From Breznakia pachnodae (GTDB lineage: Bacteria > Bacillota_I > Bacilli_A > Erysipelotrichales > Erysipelotrichaceae): a DNA stretch of 64,000 nt. The stretch spans positions 186,001 through 250,000 of the forward strand of contig NZ_JAUSUR010000002.1 in NCBI RefSeq assembly GCF_030814225.1, in the 5' to 3' direction. The position numbers and the translations under genes were made by a program. Every line of letters begins with the position of its first letter. Position 1 is the stretch's first letter. The notes beneath the pieces are model-generated. The model saw only the letters and a program-made list of their open reading frames with translations. It searched no databases and was not told the DNA's origin. Below are positions 63,561-64,000 of this stretch, piece by piece.

Positions 63561-64000
63561 ATGATAAATGAAAATTCGCCAATTGGAATTTTTGATTCTG
63601 GTTTAGGAGGTATTAGTGTATTAAAAACATGCCTGGAGGTTTTACCAGAAGAGCACTTTATCTATTTTGGAGATTCTGCCAATTCTCCTTATGGAACAAA
63701 ACCTAAGGAAGAAGTAGTGAATCGCTGTATTGAAATCTGTGATGATTTCATTGATAAAGGAGTAAAAGCAATTGTAATTGCTTGTAATACAGCAACTAGT
63801 GTAGCTGTACAAACATTAAGAGACAGATATTCTATTCCTATTATTGGAATGGAACCTGCACTAAAGGTTGCGGCTAATGGAAAAGAAAATCAGAATATCG
63901 TAGTTATGGCGACACCACTTACGCTAAAGGAGAAAAAGTTCGCAAAACTCATGCATCAATATGATAGTTATAATCAGATTATTAAGATGCCTTGTCCTGA
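63561..64000 (+). CDS. murI: Glutamate racemase (partial, runs off the window)
   Basis: Converts L- to D-glutamate for peptidoglycan. The first 146 residues show IGIFDSGLGGISVLKTCLEVLP, IYFGDSANSPYGTK, KAIVIACNTATSVAVQTLR (catalytic Cys) and PIIGMEPALKVA. These are the racemase signatures up to just before the second Cys. GAGGTG precedes the ATG at 63561 by five bases. The 3' half lies beyond the window. Confidence 0.95.
   Translation, partial: MINENSPIGIFDSGLGGISVLKTCLEVLPEEHFIYFGDSANSPYGTKPKEEVVNRCIEICDDFIDKGVKAIVIACNTATSVAVQTLRDRYSIPIIGMEPALKVAANGKENQNIVVMATPLTLKEKKFAKLMHQYDSYNQIIKMPCP

Noticed and set aside
1..64000. CRISPR arrays, insertion sequences, prophage genes, tRNA or rRNA genes
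   Set aside because: I saw no direct repeats with spacers, no transposase or integrase frames, and no tRNA- or rRNA-like sequence in the gaps. The tandem repeats present are all inside surface-protein genes.

Overview
The window is AT-rich, densely coded DNA with Bacillota-type Shine-Dalgarno sites and strong SigA-type promoters. The gene content suggests a host-associated, fermentative, low-GC Bacillota, plausibly of the Erysipelotrichales or a neighbouring group. That placement is inference from gene content; no rRNA or tRNA gene is present to settle it.

Layout. 1-5.3 kb: metabolism and regulators (DeoR, MmcQ/YjbR, VOC and WYL proteins, class II FBP aldolase, alanine dehydrogenase, a small membrane protein). 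5.4-17.9 kb: a leftward surface operon made of an ECF sigma factor with a C-terminal membrane anchor and outer domain, a membrane-anchored secreted protein and a 3121-residue repeat adhesin, with a lipoprotein beside it. 18-20.4 kb: a candidate small RNA, fhs and a second lipoprotein. 20.5-23.2 kb: a four-gene operon (GNAT, DUF4272, unknown, membrane protein). 23.3-27.5 kb: a beta-glucoside PTS operon with a LicT-type antiterminator. 27.6-29.9 kb: a glycine betaine/choline-type ABC transporter. 30-31.7 kb: GNAT plus FtsW/RodA. 31.7-35.7 kb: a second PTS operon with its own antiterminator. 35.8-39 kb: the tmk-holB-yaaT-rsmI housekeeping cluster. 39.1-41.7 kb: a MerR regulator and a lactate permease. 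42.1-49.7 kb: a pilus island (catalytically degenerate signal peptidase, major pilin, class B sortase, basal pilin, beta-helix tip adhesin). 50-59.2 kb: two convergent copies of an ECF sigma/LRR surface protein module around a membrane-bound XRE regulator. 59.5-64 kb: SRPBCC protein, DUF2974 hydrolase, ldh, HAD phosphatase, GNAT and the start of murI.

Most interesting system. Three homologous proteins carry ECF sigma regions 2 and 4, then one transmembrane segment, then a similar C-terminal outer domain. Each is the first gene of a unit encoding surface protein(s). A GAAC-N17-CGACTAAT element lies upstream of the first sigma gene, the pilus operon and the second sigma gene; related GAAC/AAAC-N17 elements precede the lipoprotein gene and the third sigma gene. 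I infer a surface-sensing regulon in which tethered sigma factors control pilus and adhesin genes. The pilus island resembles the streptococcal FCT-3 type in gene order and in having a signal peptidase homologue without catalytic Ser and Lys.

Sorting signals fall into two classes: V-x-T-[GAS]-D in four proteins (giant adhesin, both LRR proteins, putative basal pilin) and VS[IV]TG in two (major pilin and pilus adhesin). This fits separate housekeeping and pilus sortases, of which only the pilus one is encoded here.
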